A stretch of DNA of 64,000 bases from Daphnia carinata (GCF_022539665.2 NC_081340.1:1798001-1862000); one strand, 5' to 3'. Counted from the stretch's first letter, positions 25,040-35,769 are shown. Notes: a model not told the origin generated them from the letters alone. A program made the numbers and translations.

Positions 25040-26330
25040 CTTCTGGACCGCACGGGCCTGTACGCGAACGACTTGTCGATGTCGAGCTTTCAAAGTTTTG
25101 GCTTAGCTTTCTCTTTTTTTTTTTTTTACACGGTCTGATTCCCAAGTTTGGTAGACGTTGTCCAAGCGACTAAGATGCAAAAGTGATACGACATACTGTT
25201 GTTAAACGACGAATGTAGTTAACTAGTGTGGATCAGAAAAAATGTAAATACCCAAACTTGTAGAAAAACGGGGCTCGTCTGGCGCCGGTGGAGGAGTAAA
25301 TATTTCGTGCTACTGAGCTGGACCGCGTGTCGACACGAACGAAAGGAACGGCAAAGGCAATGGACAGTGGTCATGCTTTAACTGACAGAATATTGCCTCA
25401 GGCAGCTAAAGGTATTCAATTTTTTCATTGCTCTACCACTAGGTGTCAGGTATATTTATTTGACTGTTTTTTTCTTTCTTTTCTGTTTTGTTTTTGCTTT
25501 TGAGCGGTGTAGTATAGGTGTAGTAATCTTCTTTAGACAATTTGGTTAAAAAAAAAACAAATTTGAAGGTGATGTTTATCTGTTAGCTGATGTGATCCGG
25601 TTGATCCCCTCCTAGTTGATCCGGTTACCAAAATTCAGAATAAAAGTTTTGGAATGGCATTCGTTCAGGTGTAGCTGCTTCCAAGTGAAATTGGAATGAA
25701 GGAATCACTTGGAAGCTGTTATTCACAGCTTCGAATACAGCTTCCAAGTGATTTTATTTTTCATGTTCCTTTATTTTCTATTGCCATCATTTGCCTCACT
25801 GTTAGTTCTAATGGTTCTGCTTGCCTGTAGCCATGCTGCAATTCAAAGGTCATGAAATTGAATGTCTTTCATATTTTTAGTCAGCAGATGCAAATTTATT
25901 TTGTTTTGGATGAAAAGCTTTACTTTAGGATACATTACCATCAGAATATGTAAGCATATTTACCTACTGGACTGTTATGGGTTTTTCGAAACTTGGAAAG
26001 CAAAAGACAAATGTCTGGAGAATTTATCGCACGAAAACCACGATAGTGGGTAATAGACGACATTACGGAAACCAGTTATCCGCCTGTCGGAAATCCACAA
26101 CACAATCTAAGAGCACGATACCAACCAACTAGCTACAAAAAAACAAGGTTTGATATTTATCTGTTAAAACACTTGCAATAAGCCACAGATTTTTATTTCT
26201 TCTTTTTTTTTGTGATTCTCTCCTGCATATAACAATATTAGTGACAAAGTTTATTCATTCGTTGACCAGAGTTCGAACGGTGAGTATTAACATAGTACCA
26301 GGTTTACCAATTAGAATCAGATTAAATCAA
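25040..26330. other. Intergenic / promoter region
   Basis: Contains the presumed promoter of the minus-strand SLC7 gene. A 17-codon ATG frame at 25360-25411 ending at a GTATTC donor could be a first exon of something on the plus strand, but no partner exon was found. Around 25680-25760 the motif CTTCCAAGTGA occurs in direct and inverted form. Confidence 0.35.
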
Positions 26331-26338
26331 ATATATAT
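26331..26338 (+). promoter_or_regulatory. Possible TATA box of the six-cysteine peptide gene
   Basis: TATATATA lies about 50 bp upstream of the start codon at 26386, at a fitting distance for a short 5' UTR. Confidence 0.45.
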
Positions 26339-26385
26339 ATGAACAAAATACTAAGATTGATTCATATCGGAAACGGAACCAAGTC

Positions 26386-26929
26386 ATGAAGTACGTTAGT
26401 GTTTCGGCTGTCTTATTGGTGAGTTTACAAACATTTTTCTGTTTGTTTCGAGACAGTTGAGTATTCAGTATCTGAACACGAATCGTTGGTATAATAAATT
26501 TAAATGTCGACGCGTACTGTATGTTGTGGATACTCCAGCCAGTTGTAATTGTGTGTTTTATTACTACATAGGTACTGGTGGTAGCCGCCTTTCTGCCCAC
26601 AAATTCTCAACTTATCCCAGTTTTGCAACCTCAAGCACCTCTAGGTAAACAATTGTTTACGCGATCAAAAGTACAATACCATTGATGAGCATTAATAGAA
26701 AACATGCACGCGCAACTGGAAAAAAAAAGACTGGATTTAGACATCAAATAATGAACATATGTTTATCATTGCAGATCATGGATGCTTTTGGAGCGGGACG
26801 TCACCGTTTTGTTTGGGAAAATGTGGCAGGTTCTATAATACCGTCGCAACTAACCACCGTGGAGATGGGAAACAGTGTGTTACCGGATTCAAGACACTAT
26901 GTTGTCCTAAGACTAATGTAGTCGGCTGA
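26386..26929 (+). CDS. Small secreted six-cysteine peptide precursor
   Basis: Three short exons, 26386-26418, 26572-26644 and 26775-26929, in agreeing phases, give 86 residues. The N-terminus (MKYVSVSAVLLVLVVAAF) is a signal peptide, followed by a proline/leucine-rich spacer (LIPVLQPQAPL). The mature part has the spacing HGC-x7-C-x3-C, then GDGKQC and TGFKTLCC. The framework CxWxGTxPFCxGxC...GDGxxCxTGxKxLCC is one I recall from small secreted proteins of invertebrates with no firm function, so three disulfides and an extracellular role are likely but the activity is unknown. The exons are too short to be seen as single long frames; the model rests on splice sites, phase and the cysteine pattern. 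Confidence 0.75.
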
Positions 26930-27830
26930 TTTTTGTGGCTTAAGTAACCTTTGTCCGTATTTGCAATTCATTTTTATCCACAATATTATAGCCAAAAATG
27001 AACAAAAACTCATTACTTTAGAACTGTAGACTGAAGATTTTTCGAGGTAGCACTTTTACAGTTTCAAGAAAGTGTCAACAGCTTAGTGTCATCGTTAAGT
27101 TTTGGAATATGTTATCCTCATTCTTTTAATCAGTTATTTATTATTCGCAGTAGCATCTCTTCTAGACAGAATCCCCACCGAGAAATTCATTATATTTAAA
27201 AAAATCGTTCTTTTGACGAAAAAACGAATAACTTTCCTGTATAAGGGTTTTTAAGTTTGAGTACAACGTATAATTTTATAGAATTCCGAAGTGGTATCAT
27301 TTTTTCGTCAAATTGTTGGGTTTGAAAATAAGCCCGACAAAATAAGTCCGACTTATCCACCAATTTAGTATTTTTCGAAAATATTCAATTTTAGCTTGTA
27401 AATTTTATGAGGCGGTGTGCCTTAGATTCGAAATCAAGGAGAACTAAAGGAGGGAAAATTGAGTTCCTGTTTTTTAAGAAATCAAAAATATCTGAAGTAA
27501 AAGGAATAATTGGAACAAATGTTGGCGCGGTCGCACAGTATAGCGCATTTATGCTACAGCACAATACTGAACGGCTCCCGGTGTTTGCGAAAATTTTGTG
27601 GGGCTTAAAAATTTGTTTATGCAAAAACTGATACTCATAGAAATTGGTTGAATATCACAGGATATACCCAAAACTGAATGCTGATTCTGGAAAAATTTTA
27701 TTTTTACGTTAAGTTAATCGTTTTTAAAATAAACCAAATATTTGGCGTAATGGTAAGGCGCCAGTACGCTCCAGCTCTAGCGCGATGCAGCACAAATATT
27801 CGGTATAGAAAATGAACTAGATATCTGACC
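26930..27830. other. Left edge of the repeat island
   Basis: AT-rich. Short inverted TTGACGAAAAAAYG blocks lie near 27212 and 27300. A block with two AAGYCCGAC motifs is at 27318-27358. A tRNA-like A-box string (TGGCGTAATGGTAAGGC) lies near 27734, followed by GCCAGTACGCTCCAGC, nearly repeated near 36438. No convincing gene. Confidence 0.45.
27318..27358. repeat. AAGCCCGAC-type terminal repeat block
   Basis: TTTGAAAATAAGCCCGAC followed by AAAATAAGTCCGAC. The same phrase recurs at 35413-35452, 36243-36263 and 36588-36606 (inverted), and 44565-44640, so it is a dispersed repeat end. Confidence 0.6.
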
Positions 27831-28004
27831 GGTAGATGGCTATAGCAGTAGAACAAAAAAAAGGCCGATATTTTGTTATTGCGGGAAAATATATATGGCA
27901 ATCCGTTTCTATGGCAATCCGTTTTACATGAAAAAAAAAAAAAAATGGCGGAAAAAAAAAAAAATCACACTTTTTTCTCTTTTTTCCACCCGTAGCCATC
28001 TACC
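27831..28004 (+). repeat. Small TIR element, copy 1 (about 174 bp)
   Basis: Starts GGTAGATGGCTA and ends TAGCCATCTACC, perfect 12-bp terminal inverted repeats. Inside: AAAAGGCCGATATTTT, GGCAATCCGTTTTACAT and AATGGCGG followed by A-runs. The same internal order is found inverted at 35216-35369 and partly at 36645-36721. Confidence 0.75.
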
Positions 28005-28099
28005 CGTCGGTTTCGTTATTACAAGTATGTATGCAATTTCAGTTAATTGTATGCCATTTGCATTTAATTGAGCAGCGTGGCTGGAGGAACAATTGAAAA

Positions 28100-28855
28100 A
28101 TGGATAAGATAATAAAACAAAAAAATGGTAAGTATAAACATTATTATATTGGTTTTCAATTATTAATTATTGTTTATTAGATCAAATTATGAAGCTGCAG
28201 GCCCAGTTATTGGAACAACACAAAATATTAGATAGCAACAAAGCTAAGAATCGTAGGCCTAATACGTAATGATTCTATTTATTTGCTTTTATTCATTCGT
28301 GTTTTGTAGCTCAAATTTTGAGTCTACAAGCTCAGCTAGGGGAAAAGAACAAATTGGAACAGAACAGTTTCCAAACAGTGAAGGAGGTTTTTCAAAACTC
28401 ATCCCTAACTGAATGTGAGGATGAGTTGGCATTAGGCGAACACAGCCAGGTACCTAAACTTTTCAAATAAGAATTCAAAATAAGTATAGAATTTTACAAA
28501 CAATTATTTATTGTTAAGTTATTCAGTCTACCACCTGACAGTGTGTTAAAGTTAAATTCTGTTAGTGCTGCACTAAAAGAATTGTTAGTAATAAGTCCAT
28601 GCAGCGAAGGAAGTGAACAATTGTGGGACCGTATTTGGGCTGAAAATGGGTGTGGTACGGAAACCCAGAAATGGCATGAGTTCAACATAAAACATGAATT
28701 AGGTACTTTTCGGTTTTTTTTCTATCGAAAAAGTATTTTTAATGCTATTATTTTGCATTCACAGAATTTTAGTGGGGGATCAAGTCAAGTCTGGAAGTGT
28801 TACAGGGTGGAAGAGTGAGCTTACAGTTGAAAAACTGAAAGTGCATTACCATTAA
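28100..28855 (+). CDS. Predicted five-exon gene of unknown function in the left palindrome arm
   Basis: Exons 28100-28127, 28181-28252, 28310-28449, 28519-28702 and 28773-28855 have agreeing phases and give 168 residues. Exons 2 and 3 encode similar short helical segments (QIMKLQAQLLEQHK and QILSLQAQLGEKNK), a heptad-like coiled coil. Exon 4 begins LFSLPPDSVLKLNSV and holds a Trp-rich part (LWDRIWAENGCG). The exon 2 donor here is GTAGGC, weaker than GTAAGG in the other arm. I recognise no domain. It could be a transposon-borne gene or a host gene fragment trapped in the palindrome. An open frame follows at 28886-29086 whose link to this gene is unclear. Confidence 0.45.
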
Positions 28856-29277
28856 GGTATGAGGTAAAGTAATGGAGTATGCAAATTGTCTAATGAGAAG
28901 TACCATCTTGTGTTAATGAATCCAGTACAACAGCAATCCTTTATAGTTCTGTCACAGCTAGAAGCCTCAAATAATTCTGCTTCCCTGGATAAAGAACAAC
29001 TTGTCCTTTACGTTCAGAGTGTTGGGGAAACTGGGTACTTAAATGGCCCTAAAGATGTTTTAATTTTGCTGCCATTGCAGAGATGAACATCATACATGGA
29101 CTCTTTAGGTATGAAAGAATTTTTCTTCAAATAATTTTGAATTTATGACTAAGAATTTCTCCTCCTTTTTGCCAACCAGGTCTAATCTACCAAAAAAAAT
29201 TTTATCCAATAGGAAAGGATTTTCATGTACTGGGAACACAGCTATCAACAATGCAACATTCTACAGGTGCTAGTTTA

Positions 29278-29670
29278 TCATTCAAGAGCCTTATACAATG
29301 ATGTTAATCTGCAATTTGTATGTCCTTTCCCAAGCTTCCACCAGAAGTTGAATCTATGAGTCATGTGAGTTACATGATCAACAATTGATATGATTAATGG
29401 TGTTGTTTTTCTTTTCTCAATATAGGTTAATAGTAACATTGGATCTGAAAAAATTCTTGGTTGGGGCATGACACTGAATAAATTGTAATGACTGGATGGA
29501 TGATATGATATTTCTATACTTAATTCGGATTCCCGAGACGGTATTTTATATTTAAAAAATTGAAGTGCATATCTGGGCTCCCTTCCTTTCCGTAGCCCCG
29601 TTTCCCCTTGACTCGTAATAAGCCCGTAGGGGGTCATGCCCCTACTGTACGGTATATATAAAAACAACAT
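29278..29670 (-). other. Open frame in left arm, opposite strand (130 codons)
   Basis: ATG at 29670 to stop at 29278. Its counterpart in the right arm (30969-31361, plus strand) stays open with about six amino-acid differences. Both may be open only because the arms are recent copies. No domain recognised. The frame overlaps the hairpin-rich segment at its 5' end. Confidence 0.25.
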
Positions 29671-29938
29671 ATACCGAGGTTTGGAGGGCTCTGGCCGGAA
29701 AGGGGACGTGGGGGTCCGCTTAGTCCGATGATGTGTTCACGGAGGGCGACGTGGCTACCCGCAAATCCGAACTAAAGGTTAATCGCTCCAGTAAAAATGT
29801 TCCAAATCTTCGGCTCTTCTTCCGGCTTCTCTTAGCCAATCACCGGGTAATCTCCCCGGTGGGTCAACAAGGCAGTGTCTCCCCCTGCCTGGGTTGACGG
29901 CAACTTTTGAAAGGGCTATTGTGCCTTTTTAAAGTTGC
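29629..29938 (+). ncRNA. Hairpin-rich, possibly structured RNA segment (left arm)
   Basis: GC-richer than its surroundings. Successive inverted repeats include GGGGTCATGCCCC (near 29631), GGTATAT/ATATACC around an A-rich loop, CACCGGG/CCCCGGTG at 29841-29861, GTCAAC..AGGCAG/CTGCCT..GTTGAC at 29863-29898, and GCAACTTT..AAAGG/CCTTT..AAAGTTGC at 29900-29938. I could not match it to U-snRNA, 7SK, SRP, RNase P or telomerase RNA from memory, so RNA function is only a suggestion. Confidence 0.35.
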
Positions 29939-29944
29939 AAAAAT

Positions 29945-30694
29945 AATTGTAATGTGCAGAGAATTGTCAATAAAATTTTTTTTATAAAATATTTTTTCTA
30001 AACCTGTTTCTTTCGATGTGTTCTCACATTACACTTTTTATATTTATCTTGCTCAATTCACCTTTATTGTTTTTGCCACCTTTGATGGTAAGCATTGTTT
30101 CCATTGGTTCATCGTTTATCTGTAAGCATTCAATTATTATTTATAATACTCTTTGAATTCTTCAACTTAGACTCAAGGAACAACGTGTGAATATTTACTG
30201 AAGTAATTTTGTATTTGTATTTTATTTTACTCGTATGGGAACCGATCCCCAGACATTCAGCGTGCAACGCCGATGCTCTAGCATTTAGCCACGAGATATA
30301 TCTAAATGTTTTATTATCGCATATCATATGTTATCGTCTAGGATGTTTATTAGCAATTTTATTCTAAGTGTAAATGTAAGTCCATAAGTTACAAGGAAAA
30401 AGCCAACTTAATATCATATGATTCATGGCTCATTGGTAGAGGATCGGCGCGGTGTGCCGAACATCCAAGGTTCAATTCGCCAATGAGTCTAAATTGAAAG
30501 CTCAATCAAAACAAATAAGGCTCTAAGGTATGTATCAACAACCAAAGATAATAAATACATTGTGGCTACATGTGTGGAAAAAAAACAGCAAGGAAAAAAA
30601 AAGGGCACAGAAAAAATAAAGTTGAAAAGATAAGTTTTGCTTTTTTTGTTTAAAAAAAATAAATTGTATTGGCATTACTCTTCACATATAAATG
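29945..30694. repeat. Spacer of the palindrome with two tRNA-like modules
   Basis: Two tRNA-like units face each other. At 30233-30294 (minus strand): A-box-like TGGCTAAATGCTAGAGC, an ATCGGCG..CGCTGAAT stem and B-box-like GATCGGTTCCC. At 30425-30491 (plus strand): TGGCTCATTGGTAGAGG, a CGGC..GCCG stem and GGTTCAATTCG, the whole closed by CTCATTGG/CCAATGAG. Neither folds into a proper cloverleaf. The rest is AT-rich. Confidence 0.55.
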
Positions 30695-32565
30695 ATTTTT
30701 GCAACTTTAAAAAGGCACAATAGCCCTTTCAAAAGTTGCCGTCAACCCAGGCAGGGGGAGACACTGCCTTGTTGACCCACCGGGGAGATTACCCGGTGAT
30801 TGGCTAAGAGAAGCCGGAAGAAGAGCCGAAGATTTGGAACATTTTTACAGGAGCGATTAACCTTTAGTTCGGATTTGTGGGTAGCCACGTCGCCCTCCGT
30901 GAACACATCATCGGACTAAGCGGACCCCCACGTCCCCTTTCCGGCCAGAGCCCTCCAAACCTCGGTATATGTTGTTTTTATATATACCGTACAGTAGGGG
31001 CATGACCCCCTACGGGCTTATTACGAGTCGAGGGGAAACGGGGCTACGGAAAGGAAGGGAGCCCAGATATGCACTTCAATTTTTTAAATATAAAATACCG
31101 TCTCGGGAATCCGAATTAAGTATAGAAATATCATGTCATCCATCCAGTCATTACAATTTATTCAGTGTCATGCCCCAACCAAGAATTTTTTCAGATCCAA
31201 TGTTACTATTAACCTATATTGAGAAAAGAAAAACAACACCATTAAACATATCAATTGTGGATCATGTAACTTACATGACTCATACATTCAACTTCTGGTG
31301 GAAGCTTGGGAAAGGACATACAAATAGCAGATTAACATCATTGTATAAGGCTCTTGAATGATAAAATAACACCCGTAGAATGTTGCATTGTTGATAGTTG
31401 TGTTCCCAGTATGCTGAAAATCCTTACCTATTGGATAATTTTTTTTTTGTAGATTAGACCTGGTTGGCAAAAAGGAGGAGAAAAGCTTCATCATAAATTC
31501 AAAAATTTTTGAAGAAAAAACCTTTCATACCTAAAGAGCCCCTGTATGATGTGCATCGCTGCAATGCCAGTGAAGCGAAACATCTTTAGGGCCATTTAAG
31601 TACCCAGTTTCCCCAACACTCTGAACGTAAAGGACAAGTTGTTCTTTATCCAGGGAAGCAGAATTATTTGAGGCTTCTAGCTGTGACAGAACTATAAAGG
31701 ATTGCTGTTGTACTGGATTCATTAACACAAGATGGTACTTCTCATTAGACAATTTGCATACTCCATTACTTTACCTCATACCTTAATGGTAATGCACTTT
31801 CAGTTTTTCAACTGTAAGCTCACTCTTCCACCCTGTAACACTTCCAGACTTGACTTGATCCCCCACTAAAATTCTGTGAATGCAAAATAATAGCATTAAA
31901 AATACTTTTTCGATAGAAAAAAAACCGAAAAGTACCTAATTCATGTTTTATGTTGAACTCGTGCTATTTCTGGGTTTCCGTACCACACCCATTTTCAGCC
32001 CAAATACGGTCCCACAATTGTTCACTTCCTTCGCTGCATGGACTTATTACTAACAATTCTTTTAGTGCAGCACTAACAGAATTTAACTTTAACACACTGT
32101 CAGGTGGTAGACTGAATAACTTAACAATAAATAATTGTTTGTTAAAATTCTATACTTATTTTGAATTCTTATTTGAAAAGTTAAGGTACCTCACTGTGTT
32201 CGCCTAATGCCAATTCATCCTCATGTTCAGTTAGGGATGAGTTTTGAAAAACCTCCTTCACTGTTTGGAAACTGTTCTGTTCCAATTTGTTCTTTTCCCC
32301 TAGCTGAGCTTGTAGACTCAAAATTTGAGCTACAAAACACAAATGAATAAAAGCAAATAACTAGAATCATTACGTATTAGGCCTTACCATCCTTAGCTTT
32401 GCTGTTATCTAATATTTTGTGTTGTTCCAAAAATTGGGCCTGCAACTTCATAATTTGATCTAATAAACAATAATTAATAATTGAAAACCAATATAATAAT
32501 GTTTATACTTACCATCCTTTTGTTGTATTATCTTATCCATTTTTCAATTGTTCCTCCAGCCACGC
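30695..32565 (-). repeat. Right arm of the 1.87-kb inverted repeat
   Basis: Reverse complement of the left arm at 28075-29944, including the gene, the opposite-strand frame and the hairpin-rich segment (here about 30701-31010). Confidence 0.93.
31783..32540 (-). CDS. Predicted five-exon gene of unknown function in the right palindrome arm
   Basis: Mirror copy of the gene at 28100-28855. It starts at ATG 32540 (first exon 32540-32513) and stops at 31783-31785. Splice sites are kept, and the donor after the second exon is the better GTAAGG. The N-terminus differs slightly (DKIIQQKD against DKIIKQKN) and one junction residue is changed. Reading frames are intact in both copies, which suggests recent duplication, gene conversion between arms, or selection. 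Function unknown. Confidence 0.45.
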
Positions 32566-32609
32566 GTTATTCTCCATCCACGCTACTGAACTAACTGTAG
32601 TGTTGGCTA

Positions 32610-35153
32610 GTGTTGGGGATACTGATACCGATACACCGATACATCTGTATTTTCAGATACTCGATACCGATTCGATTCGATTTAGATATATCGGTGTATC
32701 GGTTCAACGCCATCTAACGGTGAAGAATGAAACTACAATTCACCACTGTATTTCAAAGGGGAATGATCGTTTGTATTAGAGCGGCCTGTATCGAGTAAAA
32801 TATTACTCTATTTCGTTCTTGTTTTATTTAGAATGAATATATTTATCTTTAGTACACCAACCGACAGTTTTTTTGCCGTGGGACTAAAATATTCTTGTTG
32901 TCCGGAAAACGATCTCCAACGATAAATTCTCAATATCAATTTTGACAAATGTTCAACATCTAAAACCTCAAAAACATTTTAAAGAATAGTTTTCGCGAAG
33001 AAACTATGTGAGTATCGAAACACGGGTCACCGATTAACTCTCCAACGCTCTACCACTACGCCAGATCGTCTATGTTTCATACACAACAACTACTAAACAT
33101 ATGAAATTCACTATATCGATACATACCGATACGGAAAACAAACAGTAAATATATATAATATAATATAATATAATAATATATCAATAAAACAAATAAACGT
33201 CCTGTTTCTTGTTGTATACACTTTAATCTGTTAAACTTTCTTTGATATTGCATTCAGTAAAGATCGTCGATATGTTTCAAAACAAAAAAAATATTTGATA
33301 AATAAAAAAAACAATAAAACGAAAGAAAAATCTCGGACATGAACCATTGATATTCGATGTTCTAGCTTGACGTTCTAACAAGACACCCATGACACTAACA
33401 AATTTGTTATCTGCAGAAAGTAGAATAATTCTGTAATGAAACTAAGCGATACCGATTTTTTATAATATAATCTGTAATTTTGATGTGTCCCAATTAGCTG
33501 AAGTTTTCTTAATATTTGTAAATGGCATCTAAATTTTCGATTATAAAAACCGACTAGCTCCGGAATTGAACGTTAGCCTACGAATTACAATCCCAACACC
33601 TTACCACTGTGCTGTTTTTCATATTTAAACGTTAACAATTTACGAAATAGACGAATTTAATCATTCGATATATTCCGATACGGAGAAAGAATATTAGGGA
33701 GAAAATTTTTTTTCGAAAACTATCTTTGTTTGTAAACTTATTTTTCCCCTGGTTTTTATCGGAGCCCTGCGATAATTTCGAACCCATATATTGACAATTA
33801 ACACAATAAAAAGTGAACGAGAATTTTTGTCGTTTTGGGATTCGAACCTTAACCGCCAAGTTGTCAGTCGCATACCATACCATTGTGCCATCTGTTCCCA
33901 AATCCCTTGTAAAGTCTTAGAAATAAATGAATTTGAATATATCGATACGATTCGATACAAGTAACAAGCAAAATATTGGTCTGTGAAACACCTATTAAAA
34001 GTAGTGCACAACAGCGGATTTGAACCCACATTTCGAGAAATATCTGTCACAGAATCTACAAAACAACTAGGAGAACTTACAAGTTTGGCAATGAAATAAC
34101 ATAAATATATCTTAAATAGTACTGATACCGATATTTTAAAATCATTTTAAATTTCAGTTGTGGCTATTTTCATTAAATATCTTTCAATTTAATTAAATAA
34201 AATTTCACAATATAACATAGAAAACCAAGAATCGAACCCTGTATTTCCAGTTCTCAGTGCTCTTCTTTGCCGCTATGCCAACGCCGTTGAATTTTCTCGA
34301 GCAAAAATTTAAAGCAATGGACTTAATGTTATCAATACATTCCGATACAAATAGGGAAAAAAATGTTTAAACGTTTAGATTTTATACGATAGAACCTACG
34401 ACATTTGATTATATATTAACAGCTTCTACCTACCACCCAGGAAATCTTACCAAAACAGCAATAAGATAAAATAAAGTTTTTTTTTATATTACTAATCCTG
34501 GTATGTTCGGGGTAATAGTAAACGTTTTGCATAAACATTTTCTAAATTTGTTCAGTTAAGAACTAAGATAAAAAAATAATTTGGGAATCGAGCCCTGAAG
34601 TTTCATTTCATTTTCCTCTTCTCTACCACTGAGCCATTACGGTCGAATTGTTTACTCAAAACTCAGTCAGCCATGAATTTTATTTTATCGATACATTCCG
34701 ATACGAAAAATAAAAAAAAAATTAAAATTACACAAAAACTATTTGGCGGACTTGAACATAGGTAAACCGACTTTATAATCACCAGTTATACCCACCAACC
34801 CATATCACATGAAATATCGCAACAGAGTCTAGTACTGGAAATTAAACGATACCGATATTTTAGAAATAATTTTCAAACAATATTTGCCATTTGCAGTGAA
34901 TGTTATTTTTTAAATTTTTGCGATATTTTAAAAATGTATTCAATATCTGGATTTCTATAGTGGTATTTGAACCCGGGGTTTCAGTATCCCGAACGCAAGA
35001 CTATACCACTGAGCCAAACATGTATATAATTTTTGAGAAATTCCAGATAGAATTCGAGTCATTACCGATACCGATACACCAATGTATCGACGATACGCAG
35101 ATACAACGATACGATACATCGCGTATCTATAGAATTCCGATGTATCCCCAACA
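32610..35153. mobile_element. 2.5-kb element with GTATC-rich termini and an internal array of tRNA-like modules
   Basis: The left end reads TGTTGGGGATACTGATACCG and the right end is the inverted CGATGTATCCCCAACA, flanked by GCTA on both sides. The first and last about 100 bp are filled with GATACCGATAC/GTATCG motifs. Inside, about ten modules of 50-70 bp, all on the minus strand, carry a tRNA B-box-like (GGTTCGAATCC-type) and in most cases an A-box-like (TGGCTCAGTGGTA-type) sequence. They alternate with two kinds of spacer: ATCGATACATTCCGATACG and ACCGATATTTTA. No open frame of note, so it is non-autonomous if mobile. Confidence 0.6.
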
Positions 35154-35215
35154 GCTAACTGCGAATAGCATCCAATGGACTGAAATTGCCTACGCCAGTA
35201 ATAACGAGTCTGAGC

Positions 35216-35369
35216 GGTAGATGGCTACGTGTCGGAAAAAAAGAAAAAAGTGCGTTTTTTTTCCGCCATTTTTTTTTAATGTAAAACGGATTGCCATAGT
35301 TTTACCCAAGAAAAAAAATTAAAAATATTGGCCTTTTTTTCCGGTTTTACTGCTATCGCCATCTAACGG
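35216..35369 (-). repeat. Small TIR element, copy 2 (inverted relative to copy 1)
   Basis: GGTAGATGGCTACG at one end, CGCCATCTAACGG at the other. The internal blocks (GTAAAACGGATTGCCAT, AATATTGGCC) are the reverse complement of copy 1. Copies 1 and 2 therefore bracket the palindrome and the 2.5-kb element in opposite orientation. Confidence 0.7.
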
Positions 35370-35412
35370 TCACGTTTCTAGTTAATTCCCTACATACACT
35401 GACCGAAAAAAA

Positions 35413-35452
35413 TTTTAAGCCCGACTAAATAAGCCCGACTAAATAAGCCTGA
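35413..35452 (+). repeat. AAGCCCGAC-type terminal repeat block
   Basis: Three consecutive units TTTTAAGCCCGAC, TAAATAAGCCCGAC and TAAATAAGCCTGAC. They mark the start of the following fold-back element. Confidence 0.65.
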
Positions 35453-35456
35453 CTTT

Positions 35457-35743
35457 CTGTTTTTTACGGTTCATTCAAAAACTAGAAGCCTGATATAAAA
35501 ATATATCCCATTTTCGTGATCAGCGATCAATTTCGAATCGGAATAATGTATTTTTAATGAAATCTAAGATTTGAAGAAAATTGGAAAAGTGAGAAGGCCT
35601 TCTTACTTTTTCAATTTTGGCAAAATTTTAGATTTCGCTTTAAATACATGGTTTCGATGCAGAATTGAACGGGCATCACGAATATGAGAGCGGTTTTCTC
35701 GTGGGACTCATAGTTTTTGAATAAAACGTAAAAAACGGTAAAG
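35457..35743. repeat. Fold-back (palindromic) element of about 290 bp
   Basis: Centre at AGAAGGCCTTCT (35592-35603). Arms extend outward through GAAATCTAA/TTAGATTTC-like blocks to TTTTTTACGG..TTCAAAAACTA on the left and TAGTTTTTGAA..CGTAAAAAA on the right. Confidence 0.7.
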
Positions 35744-35769
35744 GTTGGTTTAAAAAAGAAGCCCGGGCT

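Larger units (their letters stand above)
28075..29944 (+). repeat. Left arm of a 1.87-kb inverted repeat
   Basis: Reads as the reverse complement of 30695-32565 with only scattered substitutions (a few per 100 bases by eye) and almost equal length (1870 and 1871 bp). The arms are separated by a 751-bp spacer. The outer boundary is GCGTGGCTGGAGG; the inner boundary is GTTGCAAAAAT. Confidence 0.93.

Noticed and set aside
25360-25411. Possible first exon MDSGHALTDRILPQAAK with a GTATTC donor
   Set aside because: No downstream exon in the matching phase could be found before the six-cysteine peptide gene, so it cannot be supported as a gene.
28886-29086. Frame starting MSNEKYHLVLM after the left-arm gene
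   Set aside because: It could be a continuation of the arm gene by another splice, but no phase-consistent junction was clear.
29278-31361. The pair of 130-codon frames in the palindrome arms as a confident gene
   Set aside because: Openness in both arms can follow simply from recent duplication, and there is no domain or codon evidence; listed only as an open frame.
33835-35028. Modules of the 2.5-kb element read as genuine tRNA genes
   Set aside because: A- and B-box-like strings are present, but T-arm and acceptor stems overlap or mispair, and no anticodon stem is consistently formed; they are tRNA-like only.
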